Source: Euwallacea fornicatus
Taxonomy: Eukaryota; Arthropoda; Insecta; Coleoptera; Curculionidae
Length of the DNA: 64,000 bases
Direction: 5' to 3'
NCBI RefSeq assembly: GCF_040115645.1
Contig: NC_089555.1
Coordinates: 1,178,001 to 1,242,000 of the forward strand
Made by a program: the position numbers and the translations under genes. The notes below the pieces were generated by a model. It ran no database searches. It was not told the DNA's origin and worked only from the letters and a program-made list of their open reading frames with translations. This document shows, piece by piece, positions 24,001 through 33,001 of the stretch; positions within the stretch are counted from its first letter, which is position 1, and every line of letters begins with the position of its first letter.

Positions 24001-24476
24001 CTCGCTTTAAATAATTCCAGACAAGAAGGGAACAAAGAAGAGCTTACATGGACCTACAAACCTTCACTATCCACTACCCACGTATGAAAAGAAAAATCTT
24101 GACCACACCCAAAACAGGTCATTATCCTGTAACTCTTGTTCCTGGTCAGTTCATCGATCACTACAGAGAATTCACGCCTACCGAGCTGAATAATCTGCCA
24201 CTGAATACCATGTGTTACGACGAAATTAAAATCCCCAGTTTTTATGCCGAGTTCAACGAATCCAGTAGTGGGTCGGATTCAGATTCAGAATCGGGTTCAA
24301 GCGGGTCCAGTACCGGGTCCGAGTGCGACGACTCGAATTGCAAGGAATGCACTTCAAAGGGATTGAAAAACGGAATTCGGGATACGGATTCGGATGTGAT
24401 GATTATTGAAAATGACGCGAGTAGTAGCGATTCGGTGGTTTTGGTGAGTGTTAGTGAGGGGCCGGTGAAAGCATAA
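12023..24476 (+). CDS. e(y)3: Supporter of activation of yellow protein / PHF10-type SAY-domain chromatin protein
   Basis: Subunit of PBAP-type SWI/SNF chromatin remodelling in flies (PHF10 in vertebrates), acting in the nucleus. Eighteen exons join in frame to 2342 aa: 12023-12200, 13494-13760, 13816-16522, 16577-16724, 16783-17139, 17201-17389, 17441-17648, 17701-17880, 17926-18070, 18132-18412, 18474-18637, 21885-21968, 22028-22435, 22484-22857, 22906-23080, 23132-23273, 23393-23958 and 24021-24476. Identity rests on the SAY domain at about residues 2045-2265, with motifs QEQVTHFLGIKSFKRKYP, RRAYMDLQTF and TELNNLPLNT. Before it come a Glu/Ser-rich disordered half (one 2.7-kb exon), eight IKP-type repeats, an AT-hook (RRGRPPKG, about 1500) and an acidic run followed by a long basic helix. 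The protein ends Ser/Asp-rich with no PHD finger. The junction 22857/22858 uses a weak GTCCGC donor, but frame demands it. The start is the first ATG of the first open exon. Confidence 0.92.
12201..13493 (+). other. intron 1 of the SAYP gene
   Basis: A 1.3-kb intron bounded by GTAAGA and TTTTTAG. It is AT-rich. Short open frames (for example 12666-12860) lack splice-consistent context and family features. I see no element in it. Confidence 0.6.
19878..19919 (+). CDS. e(y)3: alternative terminal exon of the SAYP gene
   Basis: Inside the 3.2-kb intron after 18637, a good acceptor (TTTCCTCCGCAG) opens a 14-codon frame in phase with the exon ending at 18637. It encodes AKKKKRKSSKRSK and then TAG. 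A transcript ending here would make a protein of about 1621 aa that keeps the AT-hook and the repeats, gains a strongly basic tail and loses the SAY domain. AATAAA-type signals occur downstream, for example near 20817. Seen: acceptor, phase, basic peptide. Inferred: use as an isoform. Confidence 0.5.
   Translation, partial: AKKKKRKSSKRSK
21006..21839 (-). CDS. candidate nested gene, cysteine-rich CUB-like secreted protein
   Basis: Minus-strand open segments 21564-21839, 21320-21374 and 21006-21283 join at GT/AG sites (donor GAC/GTAACA, acceptor CTTACAG, donor AATG/GTATCA, acceptor ATTATCAG) with matching phases, giving 202 aa. The start is hydrophobic (MSGLLLTTIYCAGA) and could be a short signal peptide. 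A stretch ending 'ELFLELNFEH...LLLTY' followed by 'CGWSVRCTLQIHIMFNC' and 'SCDQFVEFE' resembles the end of one CUB-like unit and the start of another; this is pattern resemblance only. An acceptor-like TTTATTAG just upstream of the first ATG means exon one could be internal. The whole model may be a chance assembly. Confidence 0.3.
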
Positions 24477-25028
24477 GATCAGAGAAGATTTTATTGTGTC
24501 TAAAAGATATTCTGCCGTTGAGTGTACCTTTCAATGCTTTTACACCTGAGTTTCTAATAGGAGAAACAAATCCAAGTCATCGGTTTTGAGGCGTTGAAAT
24601 TGCGGGCTCTATTAAAGTGCTTCTGACGTAAAGGTGGTTGGACTCTTTTTTTAATACGAACACGAAACACAAAACAATGAAACATTAAAAAGGCATGGTA
24701 AATCACCCTATATGAGTCGATGGAACTTAGCCACTTCTGAAATTTTTATACAAAATATTTATTATTTAAATACATTGTTGGTGTAAACCAAAATATTACT
24801 GAAGACAAAATCATAATATGTAGCAGCAAGACGTGATTTATTAGTTGTCAAATATAACCCGGAAACCTAAAAGAAATCGGAAAAACTAAAAATATCAATG
24901 CTGCGTCCACTTTTTCTATGATATCAATAATTATGTCCGCAAAGCATTTTAAACTTATTAACGCCAAAGTAACTCTTGAATTAGTATATTTCAATTTAAA
25001 AAATCATAAGTCTCATGGGAATCCCCTG
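24477..25028. other. convergent 3' untranslated regions of SAYP and GUF1
   Basis: No coding potential. I looked specifically for cysteine/histidine-rich PHD finger exons on the plus strand here and found none. AT-rich. Confidence 0.6.
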
Positions 25029-27615
25029 CTACTTCTTCAGGACATTAATAAAAGTATCCTTTGGTACTGAAATATTGGCAATCATCCTCATTTTCTTTTT
25101 CCCAGCCGCCTGTTGTGCCAAAAGCTTTTTCCTCCTTGTTACATCTCCTCCGTACTAAATAAGATTAATCAAAACTATAACATCCCCCTAGTCTCAATAC
25201 AACTTACCAACCACTGAGTTACATCTTTCCTGAACGCTTTAATGTCCTGCCGAGCTACAATTTTTCCTTCAATAGCGGCCTGAACGGCTATATTGACCAT
25301 TTGTCTAGGAATCATTTCTTTGAGTTTGAGCACTAATTTTTTCCCTATTGTCTGAGCTTTGGACATATGCACAATGGTACATAATTCCTCCACTACGCTT
25401 CCATTGAGCAAAACGTTCATCTTATAAATGAACCTATTATCACTGTTCTGTGATAAAATTAATGGAACAAACCTTCACTAAAGGACTGCTTTGGTATCCA
25501 TTATCTTCATAATCAAAGCTAGCATATCCAGAACTGACGGACTTCAATGAGTCATGGAAATCAATTATGATTTCCGCGAGCGGCAGCTCATATTGTAACA
25601 TTACGCGATCATTGTCGATGTTAGTGGCGTTTCTCTGCACCCCCCTGTGATCCAGACACAACGTCATTATTGCTCCCAAATATTTGAGGGGTGATATTAT
25701 AGTACCTAGCAATATCATAGAAAATAACCAATAACAATTTATGTATTACTCACCCAATATCATGGGTTCCAAACAATCCTCAATCAACTGCGCATCCGGC
25801 CACAACGCGGGATTATTAACCGGCACAACATCTTTCCCATCTTTCTTATTCTGTTTGGTCTGTTTCAACTTTACCTTATAAATGACTGAAGGAGCTGTTA
25901 AGATAGCCTCAGCTCCATATTCTTGTTGCAATCTTTGGGAAAACACCTCAAGGTGGAGAAGCCCTAGAAAACCTAGTCGCCACCCTTGACCTAAAGCTGG
26001 ACTAAATTTCTTTCAATTAATTTTAAAGAGGTAGTTTAAATTTTAGTTTTCACCTTGAATCAATGGATACAGTGACTGCAGAATCGTTCAAAGTGAGTTT
26101 TTCAATAGCATTTCGTAAATTGACATGTTGAGATTGATCTATTGGATAAACTCCTGCAAATACCATTGGCCGCATTGGTTTAAAACCAGGCAGAGGTTCA
26201 ATATTTTGCCCAGATATATGAATAGTGTCTCCTATATGTGCTTCAACACTTGAACGCATGTTGCAACCAATGAGTCCAATTTGACCTGCTACTCTAAATA
26301 ACAACTACTCAGTATATGTGATGTAGGGAGTAAAAAAAAAACACCTACAGTGTGTCAACTTCTACCTCTTGAGGCCTTAACAAAGAAAGTGTTTTTACTT
26401 CATATTCCCTTTTTGTGTGGCACGACTGAATGTTATCTCCCACCTTTAAAACGCCATCTTTAACAAAAATTAGAGATAAAATCCCTCGGTATTTGTCAAA
26501 AGAGCTGTCAAAAAGTAGAGCTCTAAAAGCCCCATTTCTATCCACTTTTGGGGAAGGTAATCGTGTCACTATAGCCTCCAAGACCGAATCTATTCCCTTG
26601 CCCAATTTTGCTGATATCTGGGTGTTTATGATACATTACAAAAACCTGGATAACTGTACACTATACAGACCCTCAATATTTCTCTTGGGTCCATGTCAAA
26701 CAAGGTTTCCAGTTGTTTTGAGACTCTTTCTGGGTCGGCGTTTTTGAGGTCTATTTTGTTCAACACAGGAATTGTAACTAAATCATTACCAAAGGCCAAA
26801 TAAAAGTTAGCTACAGTTTGTGCTTGCACTCCATCATTGGAATCTACAAGAAGGATAACTCCTTGACATGCTGAGAGGGACCGTGATACCTAGATAATAG
26901 AGTTTGGAGTTACTTATACAAAATAAATATTAGATCCTGTTTAATGATTTAACTATTATCACAAAAGTTAGAATCTTTCTTTGAATCTATCACAAAGGTT
27001 TCTGCCTACATTCCTGTATTTATCAAACTCCTTTTCCTGAAGGAAAGAATATATGTCAAAATTTATATATTCTATTTTAAATAAAAGGCCTACTCAAGGC
27101 ACTCCCCATTAATAAAGTTGTCTAATTTACTATAAATATAATTAGTTATATTCAATCTGTTTAGAACGCACCTCATTTGAAAAGTCAACATGTCCAGGGG
27201 TATCAATCAAATTCAATAGATACTGATCACCCTTGTGCTTGAACAATAATGATGCTGTTTGGGCTTTAACTGTAATACCCCTTTCTCGTTCTACTTGGAG
27301 CTTATCAAGTATCTGGTTTTGTCCGCTGTTTGGTTTAACAGCCCCAGTGGTTTCTAAGAGCCTATCAGCTAAAGTGCTTTTACCATGATCTACATGAGCA
27401 ATTATACTAAAATTTCTTATTCTATCTACTGGTATGCTTGTGAAATCCACTTCGGATTTAACGTCGCTATACAGCCTCCTTGGTAAGGCAGTCAAGGGTC
27501 TATAAAATTATTTTTAGGACTAGAAATTAGAGTGTAGCGTTGAGTACCTTCTTCCGAATTTTAGTTTTCTGTGATGATTTCTGGAGAAAATTATGGTAAA
27601 CACGCGATTAAACAT
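25029..27615 (-). CDS. GUF1: mitochondrial translation factor GUF1 (LepA/EF4 family)
   Basis: Ribosome-dependent GTPase of mitochondrial translation, the LepA/EF4 homolog. Nine exons (27548-27615, 27172-27499, 26671-26889, 26349-26617, 26054-26293, 25754-26001, 25473-25705, 25208-25420, 25029-25154) give 647 aa, normal for the family. The N-terminus is basic and acid-free (MFNRVFTIIFSRNHHRK), as expected for a mitochondrial presequence. G-motifs are intact: AHVDHGKS (P-loop), DTPGHVDFS, and NKID. The diagnostic LepA block ALGQGWRLGFLGLLHLEVFSQRL is present, and the LepA C-terminal domain ends GGDVTRRKKLLAQQAAGKKKM, the conserved basic tail. The donor at 26670 (GTCTGT) is unusual but is required by frame. 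GUF1 is head-to-head with NAA38, with about 520 bp between start codons. Confidence 0.97.
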
Positions 27616-28134
27616 TATGCAATTGGGCACTTATTCACGTAGAGATTGAATGAAGTATGAGTTTCGTGCAGGAAATTGTATTTTTCGTTAAACTCCTGAA
27701 TTATTATTTTTTCTTTTATCTGAACCTCACTTTTTCCAACTTCTAATTTTTAACATTTGTCAAGCAGTGTAATATATGTACTTTTCTATCTTGCTCTGTT
27801 TATCTGTTATTAAAAATGATAGAGATGTGCTGATAGCTTTGGGGTATTCCGTTCAAGACTTATTTTAGCAATTTTAAATCGATTGTCTGCAAAATCGAAT
27901 TGGAAAGGATCCATTCTCAAAAAAAATGGTTTTTCGTATTGATTTAGCTTTGAAGAAGTAACATTGATTTGCACGACTTCTACAGATCAACTTTTGGTCT
28001 TAAAGAATATTTTTAATAAAAAAAGGTATTTTCACAAAACATCGATCTATATGGTCGGTCCCTAGTTGTTTTTCCTAACCTTAATTCTTAATGTTATAAA
28101 TTTGTTTATGAAATTGTTCAAATATTCCCAAACT
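27616..28134. promoter_or_regulatory. divergent intergenic region GUF1 / NAA38
   Basis: About 520 bp separate the two start codons, which face away from each other, so the promoters of both genes lie here. AT-rich. No TATA box, Inr or other element could be fixed by eye. Confidence 0.45.
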
Positions 28135-28612
28135 ATGGATGAAAATGAATCGGATTCAGGCAGTAATCGCGAAAGTGAAGAAGAAGATAATTCCGATTTC
28201 GATCATGATACCCCTTACTCATCAGACCAAAGCCCTACCAAACCAATAAATGTAAGTGTTAATGGCAAACCTAAAATCCTCAGTTACTTGAAGTTTCAAA
28301 ACTTTCTTATAGACATCTCCAGGGGCTACAAAACTGCGCTCTTGGCTCAACAAGACTTTAAAGATCTTAATGACTGATGGTCGCACTCTTATAGGTGTGT
28401 TTTTGTGCACTGATCGAGATGCCAATGTGATACTTGGATCTTGTTCTGAGTACCTCCCAGCAGACACTCCTAGCTCAAATGAGGATCCTCGCATGCTGGG
28501 ACTGGTAATGATTCCTGGGAAACATATTGTCACTGTCCACATTGATGTGGGCAATTTTCCTAATGATGGGCACGTTAATAGTAGTACTGGGGAAGTTGTG
28601 AACTATGTTTAA
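28135..28612 (+). CDS. NAA38: N-alpha-acetyltransferase 38, NatC auxiliary subunit (LSMD1)
   Basis: Small Sm-like subunit of the NatC N-terminal acetyltransferase, which acts on nascent chains at ribosomes. Two exons (28135-28251, 28313-28612) join between codons to give 138 aa. The first 45 residues are acidic and Ser-rich (DNSDFDHDTPYSS). The Sm fold follows, with the family signature LMTDGRTLIGVFLCTDRDAN and the second block LGLVMIPGKHIVTVHID, both closely matching LSMD1/NAA38. The ATG chosen starts the acidic region. An upstream in-frame ATG near 28108 would add a few residues and cannot be excluded. AATAAA-type signals follow within 80 bases. Confidence 0.95.
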
Positions 28613-28945
28613 AAGCTGTATTATACTTTTTTATTTATTTATATTAATTCTTAAGGTAAGTCCTTAATACAGCAGTTAAATAAATATATTTTTCTCAATT
28701 TTAATAGACTGTCACAATTTTGTGATAAATACGTCTTGGTTCAAACACAGCAGATTTAGCCTTTATTTTAGATGGAATTCTGAAAGAACAAGAACAGTGT
28801 TACTTTATAATATGTTATATTTTGTCAAGCTTTATAATATAATCTAATGACTACTAGGTTGAGGCGTATTTTAGGTCAACTACACATTTAACTTATCAAC
28901 ACAGTAAAATTGCAATATTGAGCTAAAGTATGCCATGAAATTTGC
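28613..28945. other. convergent 3' untranslated regions of NAA38 and COA6
   Basis: AT-rich spacer of 333 bases holding the 3' ends of both genes. An AAATAAATA signal near 28678 serves NAA38. Nothing else is visible. Confidence 0.5.
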
Positions 28946-29185
28946 CTAAGTTTTCAATTTTTCTTTTTCCAAAGGTTCATACCCATGTTTTTCAATCTGC
29001 TCCTTATAAATCAAATAGTTCCTCTTCCGATCAAAATGCTTTACCCATTGAGCAGAACAACTCTTTTCATACAACTGCCTAAATTCTTTACACTGAGCTT
29101 CTTCCCCCTTCCCATCCAGACACTCCCAATATTTGTCCCTAGCACCCCAGCACCGCGCTCTCTCTTCTTTAGTAGGAAAAGACAT
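28946..29185 (-). CDS. COA6: cytochrome c oxidase assembly factor 6
   Basis: Intermembrane-space protein needed for copper delivery to COX2 in complex IV assembly. The single exon encodes 79 aa. It has the twin-cysteine pattern of the family: C12 and C22 (CX9C) and C32 and C43 (CX10C), with WGARDKYWECLD and the C-terminal KHFDRKRNYLIYKEQ. I start at MSFPTKEERARCW, which aligns with the conserved beginning. An upstream in-frame ATG at 29212 would add nine hydrophobic residues (MQTVILLLI) and could be used in some transcripts. No targeting presequence is expected, since such proteins are trapped by disulphide relay. Confidence 0.95.
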   Translation of the reverse strand: MSFPTKEERARCWGARDKYWECLDGKGEEAQCKEFRQLYEKSCSAQWVKHFDRKRNYLIYKEQIEKHGYEPLEKEKLKT

Positions 29186-29768
29186 TATGAGTAACAGTAT
29201 CACAGTTTGCAATAATACACATCAGCAGAGATTTAGATGTGATGGGATCAATGTGAGAAACACTTAAAATAACTCGAGATCTTGTATTTCCTGTGATCAA
29301 CTAAAAATAAACATAATAAATTGTCTTAATCCAACGAAATAAAAATAATTTTGTCATTGGATAGGACAGAGGATATAAATACCTACTGATACGCCTTGTT
29401 TCTATGTAAACCTGCGGATTACCTGCTAAGCTACATGGAATACTGCTGTGATTTTTATTTATAAAATCACTTATGGGCAATTTGAAACTATTTTCGGATT
29501 ATTTAAAGTATCTCTGAGATACCTCTTTAGTAGATAGTGTGCAAAATTGAATTTGAAATCTCCCAAGATAGGGTGTCATAACCTCAATCATCCACGGTTT
29601 GGGAGATCGATATAGTAATAAGATATTAAAGCTAGCAATTTCACATTCTTTCCCGATACATTGTTGAACTGAATAATTTTTTTCTTTTTATCTTATCTAT
29701 ATTCATATCATTCAATATCCAATTTATTTTATTTCAAAGAACGTTACGGATTTCTTTAAGGGGTTTTT
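29186..29768. other. spacer upstream of COA6 and GlcAT-I
   Basis: AT-rich. It holds the COA6 promoter on the minus strand and possibly the promoter for the distal GlcAT-I first exon on the plus strand. No other feature seen. Confidence 0.4.
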
Positions 29769-29880
29769 ATGGTTTTAAGAAGGAAAATGCACGTATATAA
29801 GTCGACAAAAGTCAAAATTATAAAGCAGAAACGCATTACATTAATAGTCGGTTTGGTACTTTTATGGTCTATCCCTTGGC
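29769..29880 (+). CDS. GlcAT-I: candidate alternative first exon of GlcAT-I
   Basis: A 37-codon open segment plus one base, closed by a consensus donor (TTGGC/GTAAGT). It encodes a basic stretch (KSTKVKIIKQKR) followed by a hydrophobic anchor (ITLIVGLVLLW), the layout of a type II Golgi enzyme N-terminus. Length and phase are identical to those of the proximal first exon at 30358-30469, so it can splice to 30527 without changing frame. The proximal exon also has a hydrophobic run ending LW. Not backed by transcripts. Confidence 0.45.
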
Positions 29881-30357
29881 GTAAGTACACTTTAATTAAC
29901 TGTCCAAATTTAAAGTTTAACAGAAATAAAGTGTTTCGTGTTCATAATTCAGAGTCATTTTGGAGGTTATTTCTTGTTCCCTTTTATTTTATACATACTC
30001 TCCATGACCATTCAAGTTGATCAATAATAGGCCTTTTTAGCAACGATCTGCCTCGATTTATCCATATTGATTGATTTTCATCTTTTCATCTTCTACTATG
30101 ATAATAATTAGCTGATAATTTAATTAGTTGAAAATTAGTTGATAACGATCAGTTTGATCCGGATTATTGTTTTCGAAAGGGTTTAATATCAGCGATTTTG
30201 AGGATAAAGCGATGATGCCAAGTTTCTAATTTAAAAAGTGGACTTATATCTTCAAACGTCACATAACACCCCTAACCTTAAATTTTATTTGAAAAATTTT
30301 GTCTGCGATCAGATATTTTGTAGCCTACTAGTTAATTAATGTAGAATTAAGTGTGTT

Positions 30358-31824
30358 ATGGATCGAAATCCCAGTTTTAACCACAAAATGAAATCAAAGA
30401 AACTCGGATTTTACCTCCTTCTTTTTCTAGGCATAATAGTTTTATGGAAACTTTCAGTTATTCAATCAGGTAAATATCACCCCACTACTATTTGGAAACT
30501 TCTTTGCAACAACTCCTTTAACTCAGGTATTGATAAATTGCAAGTATTCAAAGAGGCCCTAGATCTGCACAAAGACAAGCTGCATTTAACACAGCAACAA
30601 GTCCTTTTACTTCAACAGCTAGAGGTTGACAAACATAAACAGCTGCCCATAATCTACTGTATCACTCCCACTTATTGGAGATATGTACAAAAGGCTGAAT
30701 TGACTCGCATATCACAAACCCTCAAATTGGTCCCCCATATCCACTGGATCATCATTGAAGATGCTCGTGAAAAAAGTGATTTGGTTCGGAATTTGATATC
30801 AGAATCCAAGGTTATTACTACTCACTTGGTAGCCCAGACTGCTCCCTTTGAAAAGCTTAAAGATAAGGTGAAATTAGGTACGAACAGAAGTAAAAGAAAA
30901 GCTGTATGCTGTTGGTTTTAGAACCCAAAAGTGAGGAGACATAGAGGGGTGGAGCAGAGGAATATGGCATTAAAGTGGCTCAGAGATAATTTGGTTTTGG
31001 GGAAAGATAAGGGAGTAGTATATTTTATGGACGACGATAATACCTACAGTATAAAATTGTTTGAGGAAGTAAGTTTAGAAAGTAGCAAGAGGAAGTATAG
31101 AAGTTCTAATAATGGTTTTGCAGATTGCAAAAGTTAAGAAAGTGGGGGTGTGGCCAGTAGGGCTTGTTGGTGGCTTAAATGCTGAAGTCCCTCTTGTAGA
31201 TCAAAACACAGGTAAGTACTCATTGGATTTTTAAAGCCATTTGCTATTTTCTTGATTAAAACCAGACTGAGTATTGATTGACATGTTAATTCATTACATA
31301 GCTGATATAATAAACCCTTTCTTGGGCCTTTTTTTAATGATCCTCACACAATTTGAAGAGCTTGAGCAACAAATTATTGGTAATTGTTTACTATCCAGGT
31401 TACTAATCATTTTTTGCTTGAAATATTCTTAATGACATGCAATTGACAACACTATTCTAGTCTTCAACTTAATGTAACCTTTAAAAAAATAAAAAGCAAT
31501 TGCCGCGTTCCATATAATTAAATAATCACATTCCGGTGTTTCTCAGGGAAAATAACAGGTTACAAAAGTGGTTGGCTACCCAATCGACCGTTCGCCATTG
31601 ATATGGCAGGTTTTGCCATCAATTTGGATCTCATCTTGGCAAAGAAAGATGCCAATTTCTCCTATCAAATGGCCAAAGGTATGCAGGAAAGCGAATTTTT
31701 ATCGTATTTTACGACGAAGGACGAACTGGAACCACTTGCTGATTTGTGTACCAAGGTGTATGTTTGGCACACCAGAACTGAGACACCAAAAATTTCTGGT
31801 ACAATCCCGAATATTGAGGTTTAA
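30358..31824 (+). CDS. GlcAT-I: galactosylgalactosylxylosylprotein 3-beta-glucuronosyltransferase (B3GAT3/GlcAT-I)
   Basis: Golgi type II enzyme that adds the glucuronic acid finishing the GAG-protein linker tetrasaccharide. Exons 30358-30469, 30527-30867, 30922-31068, 31124-31211 and 31547-31824 join in frame to 321 aa, the size of B3GAT3. The signal anchor is GFYLLLFLGIIVLW at about residues 17-30. Catalytic-domain landmarks are TPTYWRYVQKAELTRISQTL, RGVEQRNMAL, the metal-binding DDDNTYS, WPVGLVGGLN, PNRPFAIDMAGFA, ESEFLSYF (with the position equivalent to the catalytic Glu) and VYVWHTRTETPK. The ending IPNIEV resembles the PAIEV end of vertebrate B3GAT3, which favours GlcAT-I over the P and S paralogs. 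The donor at 30868 (GTGAAA) is required by frame. AATAAA lies at 32951-32956. Confidence 0.95.
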
Positions 31825-33001
31825 AGGCTATACATTAGGCAATTGCTGGTGTGTGATTGTAAAGTACTTATTAGCCGATGACGTAATGGGAGGACGGTTT
31901 TGTATGTTTACCTATTTCAATAAGTAAAATAGATGACTATAGTGAATCCCTGACAATATTAAACGTGTTTGTCCTAGTTTGCTAAACAATATTAGTGTCT
32001 CAATGTTTGCGCTTCAGAGGCGAAGTAGAAAGTCAATTTTAACACGACTCAATTTTCGGACAAACATTTTCAAAAAAATTCTTTATATCTAGTATTGATC
32101 CTTTAACTAAATCATAAACAAACATATCAGAGTCGATTTGTCTTTGGAAAAATTGTGCAAATTACATTAGATTATGTAACGTTAATTGTTCCTTGGAATT
32201 TACGGCGGTTTTATCTAGAGGTAGGTAAATATTTAGTTCATAATGCTACAAAATTTGTATTTTAAGGGGCATTTTATGTAATTCAGATTATTGCACTAAA
32301 TAAGGAAGTTAGGTAGGCCAAGGTACTCAAATTAGTTGGCTTGTAGGCTGTGCCCAATGTTGAATATTCTTACCCAATAATAATTATAGATCTAGTGACT
32401 TTTTATACTGTGATATTACATCTGGTTAGGGTCATATTTTCTCATATTATGGTCTACAGGGTGTCCCACCCTCAATAGAACATTAGACGTTTTTCGAGAA
32501 TTGTTGAGAGTCGTGAAGGGTTGCTGCTTTTAAGATAAAATATATAGTATTGAATTTATCAAATTCACCTCGTAATTCTAAGAGTATTTACACATATATA
32601 AATTTATACAACAGTGCAGGACCAAATTTTCATATCAAGATTCTCAACGGTCCTCGAAAAAATGTGTAACATTGTATCCTATAATTTCCCTTTTTGTGAC
32701 ATTTTAAGCAAGCCATACCGTTTATTATATCTACGTTTACTCTCTTTATTAGCTAAAAGCGCCTATTGGATGAAATCTAATTTGCTGAGGCGTTTGTTGT
32801 TTATCAGTGTTTGAACAAGTTGTATTTTTAACAGGTTAAATAGTTTTAAAGGTAAAACTTTTATATTGAAAGTGTTGATTTATGAAAAATACAATTTTTA
32901 CAGATCATACTTCTGTATATTGATTTCTCCCTCTTAACCTACGGATTTTTCAATAAAACGCGTGGATACAAAACTTATCACAATTTATTAGTGTCAACAT
33001 A
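31825..33001. other. spacer with possible transposon terminus
   Basis: Contains the GlcAT-I 3' UTR and the TFIP11 3' end; a reverse-complement AATAAA at 32984-32989 lies only 13 bases past the TFIP11 stop. At 32455-32467 the motif TACAGGGTGTCCC resembles the termini of insect DNA transposons. No open frame of note. Confidence 0.45.
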
